A stretch of 64,000 nt of DNA from Alentia gelatinosa (lineage: Eukaryota > Annelida > Polychaeta > Phyllodocida > Polynoidae), in contig OX465584.1 of assembly GCA_950022655.1 (NCBI GenBank), positions 26,571,469-26,635,468 of the forward strand, given 5' to 3'. The first letter of the stretch is position 1. The number at the start of each line of letters is the position of its first letter. The position numbers and the translations under genes were made by a program. Of this stretch, positions 50,400 through 61,907 are shown piece by piece. A model generated the notes under the pieces. The model saw only the letters and a list, made by a program, of their open reading frames with translations, did no database searches and was not told the DNA's origin.

Positions 50400-50758
50400 G
50401 CGTGAGGCGCACGGGGTACGCTGACAACGTCAGGTTGCCTTGCGCGCCTCCAAGTGTCTGTGAAAGAGACTACCGCACTGCAGCCTGTGGATCGCAGAAG
50501 GCGGTGGCTGAAAAGGAGAAAGGAAACTTAAAAGTGCTTTAATAAGCCATAATAAGAAGTCGTACACAATTAACCCAGGTTAGATCCGGTCCAGATGCAC
50601 TTAAGGCGATTCTCAATGGATGTGTTCCAAATGAAATAGAGGGTGGAGCCGTGGATCAGTATCTGTGATCGTGAAGTTCAAAATTAGTGAGCGTCGGGAA
50701 GACACGTCTTGTTTACAAATTGACAACGTGTAGAAACGTAATACTCTCAAGTCTCAAG
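50400..50758 (+). promoter_or_regulatory. Probable promoter/5' UTR of the BET1-like gene
   Basis: The sequence before the start codon is GC-richer than its surroundings and has no TATA box I can see. The extent is a guess; only its position relative to exon 1 supports it. Confidence 0.3.
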
Positions 50759-50789
50759 ATGGCCAGTTGGAATGGACGGAATGGACGAG
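50759..50789 (+). CDS. BET1L: BET1L exon 1
   Basis: 31 nt from ATG to the GTAAGG donor, encoding MASWNGRNGR plus one base. Chosen because phase 1 fits exon 2 and the MASW start matches the family. The first ATG at 53271 was rejected. Confidence 0.75.
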
Positions 50790-53700
50790 GTAAGGCAGTG
50801 ATAAGGAATCTGTGTTGAAAGCTTTGGGTTGAAACAATACGAGCTACTACTCGGATGAGTGTGAGCGATAAAGGGGATATTGAAGCTCTTTGACGTCCGA
50901 ACGAGTGACGTGTTAAAATTAGCGTTAGATACTGAGTTATGACAACTTGGAAATTTGTGATCCATATATTATGCCTAACCATTTGCAAGGATATGTGTGG
51001 TTCTCGTTATGATTGTCTCTCTCTCTCTTTTTTTTAATATTTTTTTTTATCCTAGTCAGACATGTACCTATACTATAGCTGCTATACCCTAGTCTGGCCT
51101 AGTAAATACTGTCAAACTTCAAAGAACTATACTCAGAATACTATGTCATGAGTATGTGTAACGGTGATTAGACCTTGTGACCCTTTTCCGCCGTGACCCA
51201 GAGTCACCATGACCCTACTTCCTGGTCGTGGTGACCCAGTGTCATGGTCATGGTGACCCTGTGTCCTGGTCGTGGTGACCCAGGACTGGTCATGGTGACC
51301 CTTCTTCATTTTACAGGGAAATTGGCCAAATACTTTTGGGGAAATTGGGAAATTTCGAAAATACTTTGAGGGAATATGCTATTACTTTTGGGGAAATTGG
51401 GAAATCGGACCCCCCCTGTGGGACCCTCTTTAATATTAGCTATTCAATAGATATTATGAGTATTTTGGGGTATTTTGTTAATTCTGATAGTTAATTCTGA
51501 AGGCAAATTTTGATAAATAGATCTATCATGAGTAATCTTTTATTTTATGGGGTTCATTTCCCAATTTGTTGGTCATTGATGCAGAATTGGTTAGGGTTAG
51601 GGTTAGAGTCAGGTCTTCCCGGCGATCAAAGGCTCACAAGGCGACTAGCACCTCGGGTCATTCGCCCCTACTCCTGTTACGTGCCCGGTGTCTGCGGCCC
51701 GTCTTCCCGGCGATCAAAGGGTCATGGCGACTAGCACATTGGGTCACGTCGACCACAATTTTGCGCGAAACACCGCGTCACGGCGGAAAAGGGTCAGGAC
51801 GACCATTAACCGTTGTTATGTAGTTGGGGTCGCCACGACTATGTCCATCCTTCCTCTCATAATCATATACATCCCCATATACTTAAAAAAGTCGTTAATG
51901 GCGCTATAAAACGTAATAATTATGTTTGATCTGCGTATTGATTTTTTTTTTTACCTTAGGATTGACTTTTCTGAGCAACATGTTTCAAGTCTGTGTACAC
52001 TTATCATCCATGCTCGCTGGCCCCGTCCACAGAGCGCTTAGAGGCGGTGCTCCATTGCACTGATACAAATTCTCCCCCCGTTCACCAAATTGTCCCATAT
52101 TGTTATTCTCCCTATCTAGTATCATACCATAATCGGTGGTGCTGCTCCATTAGCACTCCCCTCCTGCAAGATTTGATTTTCTGTCAGTCTCCATTAGCAC
52201 TCCACTCCTGCAAGAATTGATTCTATGTCAGTCTCTTCTCTATCTGCACTGGATCGGAGCACTTGCTCCACTAGCCTCCATTAACTTGGTCATGGAGATC
52301 TCCACAATCGGGAGCCTCTTCTCCTGGTGGATTTTGGCCACACTACGCGTAATAGGCGAGTTTTCCGTTCAGTCGTGAGGGGGCGTGTCCATTGGCGCAG
52401 TCCACCATGTTGGGATTTTAAGGAATGGTGGTCGAGAGCTCTTCAATATCCACCAATTACTGTGGTTAACAGAATAATGCAAGTAAATAAAAATAAGGGT
52501 TGATGGGATGAATAGTTTAGGTGTTAATTTAATGTCCAATCTTTCAAAATTGTGCAAACTTTTAGCCTCCGCTTGCAGGTTTGCGATTCCTGGGTATCGC
52601 CCATTTTTGTTGACTGCATCCATTGATGTATAGACTGGGAACCAGTCGACCCCCTGGAGCCATACTCACACCAAACCTTCTAACCATATCGGATATTTCT
52701 GATGTAATAGCAAGCGTCAAAACCCAGGACAGTCACCTCTGAATCAGACCAATTTACCACGATCAGTGAGAGAATTAGTCAAGAATCAGAGGAGATTGTA
52801 CTGCGATTACTAGCGGATTATACGTTGGTGGTGCGCCAATAAGGCTTAGTGTTAATACACTGTTTTTCAGTATACATTATTGGAGTTATAGGGAAAATCG
52901 TGGTGGCATCATGCTGTAGCAACAAAGTCACGAGTTTAAAAGAACATTTAAAATAATTGTAAAAAAAGTAACACAACATTGTTGTGGTTTGAACACCACT
53001 GATTGCTCCATAGAGATGGGTGCTCGACGGCGATCAGAGACTTAGCCTTAAGCCTATGCTAAACTGCTGACCAGAGCAACTGCTAGGCGATCAGGAATAT
53101 TCATTATGGTGGTCCTGGTGCTGAAATCATCATTGATGAATCAATGAGGAATTCCAGCATGATTTAGGGACCAGCACAACTTGCGCCATTTTACAATAGC
53201 GGGGGTTATTAGAAAGCTAGTCTCAGGGTAAAGATATCAGTTAACTACAATACTAAATTTAGTCTTCAGCATGGCTAGGAAATATCATAAGAGAAAAAGT
53301 GTATCTGGGTATTATATCTACAAAAAGAAACGGCAGATTCACGTTTTTCTGCGCACGAGAATCTCACTCTCCATACTCTGGTTAAGTCTGTCTCTATGTG
53401 GGGAGAAACTCCAAGTAGATGCTGTCAAAATCAGTAGATTCAGTCAAAGGTGATACAATTATTTTTCTTTCAGGGGCATCAGACGAAATACTGGATCATG
53501 AAAACCAAAGGATGACTGAACAACTTGCTGGCAAAGTTTCCCTGCTTAAAAATGTAAGGGCTCTTTATAAAACACATCTCACTGCAGTGTTCCAACCACC
53601 ATATCCCTATAATATTATATGCAAATCATCGTTTTAAAAACAGACGGTCAGTGATTTGGTCAGTGATGCCAGTTTTCAGGTTGTTTCATGTTTTGATTTT

Positions 53701-55320
53701 TTTCCTCTAATAGAAAATAAAATTGATGTATTCTCTTTTGTCACACTCCCCCTTCATTTCAGTTTTCAGTTTTCCTCCTTATCTCACTACCGTTGACCTC
53801 AGTCGTTCATGTTCCCTCCACTCACCTTTACCTTACCACACCACTTCTGACCATTTATTACAATAGGTACATTCATTGATTTCACTAAAGCCTTTGATAC
53901 CATTAATCATATCTTGGCAGAAAAAAAACAAAGAAACTAGGTTTCCATAGCACAGATTGTGACTGGATAAAAACCTAAATGACCAGATGCAATATATTAA
54001 TTTAAATGAAAAGAAATTACAGCCTCAAGTCATAGCGCATGGTGTTCTACAAGGGTCCAGTCTTTGACCACTTCTTTTCCTCATGTTCATTAACGACCTT
54101 GGTCAAGTGTTACAAAACTGCAGCCTTAAACTATATGCGGACAACGCAATCATCTATGCATCTCATGAGAACTATCCCACAGCTCACAGATTGCTTCACG
54201 AGGACACGATAAATCTAAATAAATGGTGCACAAACAATGGGCTCACCTTAAATATCGCTAAAACCAAAACCATGACCGTCGACACTCACAGTAACTGAAT
54301 AATGTACCTCTTCTTCCAACAAAGCTTTAAAATACTTCTACAGTTAAAATTCAACTTGCACATCAAAACCAAATCAAAAGAGCAGCCCATACGACCTAGT
54401 TATTATGGACACTCGGTCTCTGGCATATCAGAAAATTTGGCTTGAAAAATAAAACCTGTCATTTTCCAGAAACTTGAATATGACAATCTCCAAGTGTTTT
54501 TTTACACATGTCTAACTTAAAATCTGGGGGTCACTGCGCTAGTTTTTGACCCAGAGCTCATTATTAGATGTGAAGGCATCGTCATCCCCATGTTATTGGT
54601 TCTTCCTTAACGTCTTTAAGTTCCTAATATTCGTCATAAATCTTTACAATATCTAGGATAATGTCAGTATTGAAGGAATCCCTTTATAGATGTATACTAC
54701 CTATTTTATAATAAACTATTCCCCCAAGACGAAGGCTTTCATTAATTGACATTTATTGCTTTTCAGTATGCTTTTGACATGGAACGTGAAACGAGAGAAA
54801 GCAACCGATATCTAGATACAGTGGTATGTCAATTTAGGTTAATTTTACTAATATATAAACACAGTGGTATGTCATTTTACGTTAATTGTACTAATATTTA
54901 GATAAAGTGGTATGTCATTTTACATTGACTTTACTTTTTAGCCACAGTGGTATGCCATTTTACGTGGCATACCACTGTTTGATCGGGCATTGAGTAAATC
55001 TGAATAGTGATACAATTCAAAATGAGCATTTCAGAAATGTAGAATTTGTAGACTTAGCTCTGTTAGAAGTAAGTCAAGTATTTAGGTTTCTAAACTCTAC
55101 GTTAAGACGAGAGTCTTTCATGCTGCTTTATCTCTTTTAGGACAACGAGTTTGACAGTTCGACCAATCTTCTCTCGGGAAGTCTCAATCGGATTCAACAC
55201 ATGATGGGTACAGGGAAGAACAACCGGAAGCTGATGTGCTACATCATTATGGCACTTGTTGGACTATTTTTCTTCGCGTATATTTTGATAACGCGTGTAA
55301 CTGCTGGCAGTGGAACGTAG
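50759..55320 (+). CDS. BET1L: BET1-like Golgi Qc-SNARE (GS15 family), four coding exons
   Basis: A tail-anchored SNARE for transport within the Golgi and from endosomes to the Golgi. Exons 50759-50789, 53474-53553, 54767-54823 and 55141-55320 join in phase across GT-AG introns into 115 residues plus stop; vertebrate GS15 is 111. The N-terminus MASWNGRNG resembles the MADW start of vertebrate GS15. The SNARE helix runs from EILDHENQRM through LAGKVSLLKN, RESNRYLDTVD and FDSSTNLLSGSLNRI, and the last 25-odd residues hold the membrane anchor (ALVGLFFFAYILI). NNRKLMCY before the anchor is a family signature. Serine (RESN) stands where most Qc-SNAREs have the zero-layer glutamine. An AATAAA follows at 55803. 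Confidence 0.9.
53474..53553 (+). CDS. BET1L: BET1L exon 2
   Basis: 80 nt after TTTCAG and before GTAAGG. Encodes ASDEILDHENQRMTEQLAG, the first half of the SNARE helix; DEILDHENQRM is the family's hallmark. Confidence 0.9.
53865..54300 (+). mobile_element. Reverse-transcriptase fossil in BET1L intron 2
   Basis: Broken frames show TFIDFTKAFDTINH, then GVLQGSS..PLLFLMFINDL and LKLYADNAIIYAS, the A, B and C motifs of a CR1/Jockey-type RT. The catalytic box reads YADN rather than YADD and at least two frameshifts interrupt it, so it is inactive. Same strand as the host gene. Confidence 0.75.
54767..54823 (+). CDS. BET1L: BET1L exon 3
   Basis: 57 nt, 19 codons, between TTTTCAG and GTATGT. Encodes the middle of the SNARE helix (ERETRESNRYLDTV), including the serine at the zero-layer position. 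Its donor is the first of four near-identical copies (see the repeat at 54820-54955). Confidence 0.88.
54820..54955 (+). repeat. Tandem copies of the exon 3 splice donor
   Basis: AGTGGTATGTCA occurs at the exon 3 end and again 43 and 86 bases downstream, with a fourth, AGTGGTATGCCA, 126 bases downstream. The intervening AATT..ACTAATAT text is also repeated. The last unit folds on itself (GTGGTATGCC with GGCATACCAC, to about 54977). Confidence 0.8.
55141..55320 (+). CDS. BET1L: BET1L exon 4
   Basis: 180 nt after CTTTTAG, ending TAG. Encodes DNEFDSSTNLLSGSLNRI, then NNRKLMCY and the hydrophobic tail anchor, finishing in TRVTAGSGT, a short lumenal end. Confidence 0.9.
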   Translation, partial: DNEFDSSTNLLSGSLNRIQHMMGTGKNNRKLMCYIIMALVGLFFFAYILITRVTAGSGT

Positions 55321-55802
55321 GCGCTCGAATTTCACGAGCCATTGACACAGACTCACTTAGAGGTTTGGGGACTTCAAATATTAGCTAGCTCACAGGACAA
55401 TTTGTAAAAGAACCCACAGGTTATCACCGGACTGAGAGGCTGGAATAGAACCTCACTGGTTTCCGCATGGATCGACACAATATATTTGATTGCACAGTTT
55501 ATAAGTGTTCGACTGATATTGAGGCCGACTTATGTATGGACTTATTAGAATACGGCCATCCTGAATCCCGGCAAGGATTTTTATATTCATGTGCGCTCCA
55601 CTACACTACTGCTGTGGGAATTCTTTCATTGTTACTTCGGGCTAATTGGGTGGCAGGCACACATTTAATCAGTGTGTTTAGATTGGACTGGGTCCGGTGT
55701 GAATGATAATGTACATGTATAATATATTTTTTTAGGTATTGTATGCCTTATTACTATAATGGATGTGTATATTAACTATGAACAGAACCCTAAGGTTTTC
55801 TG

Positions 55803-55808
55803 AATAAA
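55803..55808 (+). terminator. Polyadenylation signal of BET1L
   Basis: Canonical AATAAA 483 bases after the BET1L stop codon, the first strong hexamer on the plus strand in the interval I scanned. It implies a 3' UTR of roughly 0.5 kb. Confidence 0.5.
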
Positions 55809-57302
55809 GTTTTAAGAAATGAATGCTTTCTCTCTTTCAATTAAGCATTTTCATGGGTTTCCAACGAGATTTGAAAATGCTTGGCATTATCTCCTGCAAA
55901 ATGGAAACAGGTGGTTTATTTCTGGCGAAAACAAGGCTGACCCAAACGAAACTACATGCAATTGTAGACCAACAAATTGGAGAAACTAATAAAACGAGAA
56001 ACGAAATACAACCACAAAGAAGCTATAAGACTGTAATGTAACAGTTATGCTGGCGGCACAGTGTAAGGCCTCTCGCCACCATTGCCCTGGTTCATTGAAT
56101 AAGAATGTGTTTTAGCTGAGCATATGCAATGTTTAGAATACATGAACTGGAAAGGCCGATAAATATTTGTTTGTAAAACAACTTAAAAAGTGGGGGCACA
56201 GACCTATATGATAACGAACATGGTTGGGGTCAGTCACTGTGTTTTTACTTAATTTATATAGTACTCAGGACTTTAAAACAAAATTGGATTATACACCCCA
56301 AAACTCGTATTATTTTCTTCTTTCACAGATCATAGTAAATGTGTAAAACAGTTTTCTTTCTTCTATTTTACTGTGCTGGAGAGTGAGAACACGGCGAGGA
56401 CCGGTTCCTATGGTGGTGGCTCCTGTTGCTACAAAGATAACAATCGTATCCTGGAGATTGTGTAGCAACATGGTTCAAAAGTGACAGGAAGTTGTCATTA
56501 TCAAGGTAGCATCTGGCTGACTAAGAGGTGTCATAACCACGTCTTATTAATTCAATCGTGTAATAGAGTATTACACATTTACTATGATCTGTAAAAGATA
56601 GAAGAAAATTACATAAGCTTTGGTATATTAAACATGTATGTACAACCAACTATAAGCTACCATCTTTGTCTTTTTAATGAATGAAAGAAAGAACTTTCCT
56701 ATATAAATTAAATGTGAATAGGCCTATATCACCTATTGCATGTGGACAGACTGTTATATGGGTCATATCATACTAAATGGTACAATTGAAGAAATGCCCC
56801 TCCCCTCTTCAATGTGCTAGAATTATTTTTCTCACCCAATGATTATAAAAAGTCTTAAATGAAAGAAGAAAAATCATACTTTAATTCTTGTGAGGGTTTG
56901 TTTGTGTAGTTTTATGTCTCGGTAGGCAAGTTACATCTTTTGAGACTGACTCATTGGTTGACCTATCTGGTTCTTGAAAGGTATATTAACTCAACTTAGG
57001 TCTACTTGTAGCAGTGGGACCCTATGCCCGTTTTATAGTGCTGCCTCACTGAAGGGCTGTGCCGCAGACCATTGACACAAAACTCCGCCGGTCACATTAT
57101 ACTGACAACGGCAAACCAGTCGCTGAAACATACCAATCGGGTCAGCAAGCTGACCAGTATGAAGTTGCTCCCTGTACTTGGCTACAGGTCAAGCCGGCTG
57201 ACAGTTTTTGCCAACCTCCCATACTGGTCAGTTTTGGCCACTAAAAGTTCTCCTTTGTTCATTTCTATAGCTTTTCGAAAATCTTTGTTTCACCAAGAAA
57301 CT

Positions 57303-57491
57303 TCAGAATTTCTTTCTTCCCAGTGTGGCTGAAAACACTGGACATGGATGTTGCACATTGAATGTACTTATCCCTGCTTTTCTTTGTTGCTTGACAGTAA
57401 AGCAGCAGGTGCTCAATCGAAAGAGGCACCTGACAAGGCTGGCATATGGGTTGCTGATATGACCCATATCCTTAATTTTGGAATAAATCAC
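57303..57491 (-). mobile_element. LINE remnant, C-terminal Cys-rich motif
   Basis: On the minus strand one frame reads PICQPCQVPLSIEHLLLYC followed by ATKKSRDKYIQC, the C-x2-C-x-H-x-C region at the end of many LINE RT proteins. The frame is short and ends in an unrelated region. Confidence 0.6.
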
Positions 57492-57714
57492 AAAGAACCA
57501 CTTTGAACTTTATACATAGATCTCAGTGCTTTGGTTTGTAATGTACTTTTTTAATTGTCTTTACTCCTAAAATTAGCTAAGTTAATCAAAGTTCAAGGTC
57601 TGCATCTGTCAGTGGCTTCCACACCCTATTGGGGTCGGACCTGCCAAGGGGCCTGACCAGCTTTTAGCAGCTGGGGCAGGTCGGGCTAAGGGACCGGAAA
57701 AACCAGGTTTGTTG

Positions 57715-57810
57715 GGCTGGGGATTTGATGCCTTAAGCCTTTTAGTTTGAGCCCCTTGTCAGCATAAAAACATGGATGCCTTGAGCCCTCTCACTGGATA
57801 TCTTTAACCC
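57715..57810. repeat. Short repeat shared with about 63029-63110
   Basis: TGGATGCCTTGAGCCC and TTTTAGTTTGAGCCCCTTGTCAGC here resemble GGACGCCTTGAGCC and TTTGAGCCTCCTGTCAG at about 63037-63080. A short repeat family of unknown type. Confidence 0.5.
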
Positions 57811-58000
57811 CACTCACTGGGGTAGACCTTAAGGGAAGAACTCGAAGACAAGAAGTAATATGTACTACTATGAATCAAGAACTTAACTGTTTATTGACAA
57901 AAAAGGGTCCTTCTTTTATACCCTTAGCAAGGGGTTGATATGAGAGACTTGGCATCTGTGAGCTCTGCGCTCTCATTGGCTGTTGTACCATTCTGGTTGA

Positions 58001-58115
58001 GTGCCTGTTCCAGTCTGTCGCACATGTCAGCAGGCCACTCATGACATTGAACAATTCATGGTGTCATTGGTAGAGTGCCCTGCCCTCATGTGGACATACT
58101 GGGAATTAAAGCTGA
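58001..58115 (+). mobile_element. Possible LINE C-terminal fragment
   Basis: Plus-strand frame reads CRTCQQATHDIEQFMVSLVE then CPALMWTYWE, a C-x2-C-x4-H..C pattern that resembles the C-terminal Cys-rich domain of LINE RT proteins. Too short to classify. Confidence 0.4.
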
Positions 58116-59298
58116 GTGATAATAGGGGTATCATATGCCATTCAAAGCATGGCAGCAGTACTGTGAACATCAGGGACATGGTAACAACCCAAAATTGTGA
58201 CTGCTCCAATTCAGTCACTTTGTTCTTTAATAATTAGGGGTAATTTAGATAATTACTTTCTTCTCATAGAAACCAATATTACTTGGCCATGATAGGGATG
58301 TATAGACCAGAACTTTACAACCTATTATCACACCGGGTCCACCAGTAAATTCATTCAACTTCGCAGTCATAGCGAGTGAATATGTTGAATAAGATGCATG
58401 CTAACCACTGGAGAAGGTGAACAACTAAACGGTTGTGAAACGGTTTGTTTGATGAATGTTTTTTATATATTATTTTATGAACCCTATCCACTTCTGTTTC
58501 ACAACAGTGAATTAGGGGAAGGTGTACAAGTAAATTCCATATGATATATCTACATATAGGCATCTCTGTGTGACTTGTACCCCCAAAGCACACCAGGACC
58601 ACACTGGGACCACATCGGCAAAAGAGCCGTGGTTGGCATTGCGGCACCAGCAGCCTACTGGAACTGCTGCAATTCACCTTAAGTCAACGGGGAATGTTCT
58701 GTAGTCTATCAGGCTGACAACAGAATGCTGTACAGAAAAAAACACTGCGACCTGTGGGAACCTTAACTCACTGTGGTGTGCCGTAAAATTGTCATAATAT
58801 TGAGGTCATAAAAAGTCCATGTTCATTTATGGTTTGTGCAAAAACTGCTGCCAGGACTGTCGGGGTGATGGTGTAAAGGGACAGTATGGTATTTTTGTGA
58901 ATTTTGAGAATGTTCTGAAATTACGTCTGAAGCTCACATACATAGCCAACCAATAAGAAAGCATTTTTAACAAGATATGAATAATTCCACAAGCATATCA
59001 TCTGAGATGTAATAATGTAATTCCATAAATTATTCTTTTTTGTGGTATCTGATTTTCTATAAAATTATTAATCTTGCTAAAGTTTTGGGGTAACTTTGGC
59101 CCATGGGGTAACTTTGGCCTGCAAATTTTAATTGTGTTTTCTTTGCAGAAGTCATGTGTCTGATTTTTATTACCTGTGCTGTGAATGAATCTTTGGTCAT
59201 CACTTATTAAAAATACCCTTTTTGATTAATTCCTATTGACAGAATCAATAATAAGATAAAATGTATATACCTTACGGGTACGTACTCGCGTTCCGCAT

Positions 59299-59360
59299 TT
59301 CTTTCAATGAAAATATTCCATGAACTCGCAGAGCGAGTGGAATATTTCTTATTGAAAGAA
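59299..59360. repeat. Short hairpin, ATTGAAAGAA arms
   Basis: TTTCTTTCAATGAAAATATTCCA at the left is inverted at the right (TGGAATATTTCTTATTGAAAGAA) around a loop with ACTCGCAGAGCGAGT. A stand-alone palindromic repeat. Confidence 0.55.
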
Positions 59361-59807
59361 ACAAAATTAGCAGAGTGCTGCAAGTCACTGTCAGTATGTC
59401 ATAAGTAAGGTCAGTGTGATTTTTTTTCAGCCAATCAAAATGTGTTTTCAAAGTAGGGTGGTATATCATTTTATATCACCATACTCTGCTGGTATATATT
59501 TAATACCAATACCCTAGCAGAGTTTGGTATTTGTGTAATATACTGGCACAGGTATATAATTATGATGAAATAAAATGAATGAAGTGAGGTTATGATAACA
59601 TGAGTAGAAAAATAAAATAAGAAAAATCACAATTTGTATGTTAAAAAAAAAGAAGAAATAAAATAGAGAAAAAAAAAACAGCAATGAAGACCAAGAAATT
59701 AAAATTTTTTTTTTTATGTTTGTTGAATTATATGAAATAAAAGGATTGAAATACAAAGAGAAAAACTAAAAAGAAAAGAAAAAGAACTGTATCATGTGTG
59801 TATATAC

Positions 59808-60860
59808 ACAGTAATAAAACGATGTTCCTGTAAACGTACAAATTTCGATCCGAACTTTGGCCTTGGCACGTTTACAACGAGGTGTTTACACCGAGTTGTA
59901 AACATGCCAAAGGCCAGAATGAGGATCGAAATTTGTACTTTTACAGGCACAACGTTTTATTTTTACTATATACCTTCAAAACATTAATAGTTACCTTAAT
60001 TAAGTTGTAGGAGCCATTTTAAATCCAATTTGGACACAGAACGGTCGACATGAACCCTAGCTTTCACTTTGACTGTGGAATGCGGATGTGAAGTTGTCGC
60101 ATAGCAACAAACATAGCAACCTGCATAGCAACACTTGTTGTCACTTGCAAACCAGCAGGGAACCAGCGGGAAAACGCCGGGAAGAAAACATAGCAGTTGT
60201 TCTCTCATTGCACTCCTGTTTTTAAGGTCGTTACCATGTTTATTCAGGTTTTCATTACACGGTCGTAACGGATATGATTACGACATCAATATTTAAAAAT
60301 GGCTGAGGTTTATCGCTTCAACATCGGTAACATTAACGTTAGAGTACATGAAGAAGACTTATCAAAATACTATGAAATAAAAAATACATGAATGAATTAC
60401 AGAAAAACTTTGAAGTACAGTAATAAAAACTTGAATAAACATGGTAAGGACCTTAAAAACATGAGTGCAATGAGAGAGCAACCACTTTGTTTTCTTCCCG
60501 CCGGTTTCTGGCCGGTTTCCAAGTGACAACAAATGTTGCTATACTGGTTGCTATGTGCGTTGCTATGCGATAACGTCACAGCCGCATTCCACGGACGAAG
60601 CGAAAGCTAAGGTTTACGTTGATCGTTCTGTGCCCAAATTTGATATAAAATGGCTCTTACAACTTAATTAAGGTAACTATATTAATGTTTTGGAGGTATA
60701 TGGTAAAAATAAAACGTTGTGCCTGTAAAAGTACAAATTTCGATCCTCACTCGGTCCCCGGGTCGTTTACAGCTCGGTGTAAACACCTAGCTGTAAACGG
60801 ACCGGGGCCCGAGTGAGGATCGAAATTTGTACGTTTACAGGAACATCGTTTTATTACTGT
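59808..60860. mobile_element. 1.05-kb nested palindromic (foldback) element
   Basis: The ends ACAGTAATAAAACGATGTTC and GAACATCGTTTTATTACTGT are exact inverses. Each end is itself a hairpin of about 150 bp (59808-59965 and 60709-60860), so the tip motif TACAAATTTCGATCC appears four times in alternating orientation. Inside these, arms of about 300 bp (about 59936-60252 and 60425-60735) are inverted copies carrying TAGCAACA and TGACAACAA words. The central loop is about 170 bp. No transposase is seen. Confidence 0.8.
60299..60391 (+). other. 30-codon ORF in the loop of the foldback element
   Basis: ATG to TGA, 30 residues, starting MAEVYRFNIGNI, acidic and polar afterwards (HEEDLSKYYE). It fills the only unique part of the palindrome. 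It could be a captured first exon, a degenerate transposase start or chance; I recognise no family. Confidence 0.25.
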
Positions 60861-61782
60861 ATGTATTGTATGATGAATATATTTATGATAGATATGTACT
60901 TACATCATGCACACATGTCACACATCTTAAATCAAAAATATGAAATAGATGATTGGATGGATGGTAAAATAAAATATAACAAATACCCCAAAATAACAGA
61001 GTGATTTGATTTGATTAAAATATAATGATTAAAATAAGAGTCACGGAAACCAAGCAAGTGAGTAAAATAAGGAAAACTACTTTTTTGAAACCCCAGTTTG
61101 AGTTGAAATAGGTAAGAAAATAACTGGGTCAAGGTTTGGCCCAACCCTGTTTGATTTAAATCAGTCTTATTGTAACAAATCAAAGGAAAAGGAACATGCA
61201 TTGGAAAGATATCAATAGGAACTCTACCTTATAATAACAAATATTCCCATACTTGCCCTCATACCATGCTTTATTTTTGAAAGTATAAAAAAAAGTGGGC
61301 AAAGCTACCCCGTTTTACGTTACACTTACAGGTCGAGTTCTCCAGTATTCTCAGTGTAGGCAGTGTAGCGCAGCAATACTCAGCCTCAGGTAGCACACAT
61401 CATATGAACGACAGGGTTCTAAAAGTCTCCACAGCGAACAGAGTGGTCCTAGGTCCCAGGTCTAAAATCAAATGAAACTGAAACAGATGTCACTCACTAT
61501 ATCCACAGTGGTACCTCCACAGTCACTCAAGTTGTCCCGCCCCCAACAGTGTGAGAACTGTGAGTGGGGTTCTGTGAGTGTGAGTGGGACCACAGCACAC
61601 AGTTACAACTTACACTTTACAGTAGTGACAGCACGTGAACATTTTTACCCATCTGTTTTGATTCAACGTCGATTTTGAAATGTTTGGCATTCGTTGAACG
61701 AGGTCGGCGTCTCTGGATCCATGTTATAAACAAACGCACGTGAAAAAGAGGAAATCCCTTGTGCACTTATACTGATGACGTC

Positions 61783-61907
61783 ATGGAATCTCGTTCAATT
61801 TTGACGTTTACGCAAGTTCCGAGGACGGAAAGAGACCGACCAAAGAGAGTACCTAGACACGAAATAAGGCCACCAATTCGTGTTCATTTCACGAATTACT
61901 TTAAACG
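61783..61907 (+). CDS. Unidentified candidate exon
   Basis: ATG opens a basic peptide (MESRSILTFTQVPRTERDRP start, Arg/Pro-rich) with a possible GTATGT donor at 61908. The frame could instead read on to a stop at 61962. A plausible partner frame lies at 62181-62320 after a TTACAG acceptor, but the phases do not match, so a joined gene is not supported. No recognised domain. Confidence 0.2.

Noticed and set aside
53271..53453. Open frame starting MARKYHKRKS as the first exon of the SNARE gene
   Set aside because: Basic, no family resemblance, and no donor in the right phase. The 31-nt exon at 50759 gives the MASW start and fits phase 1.
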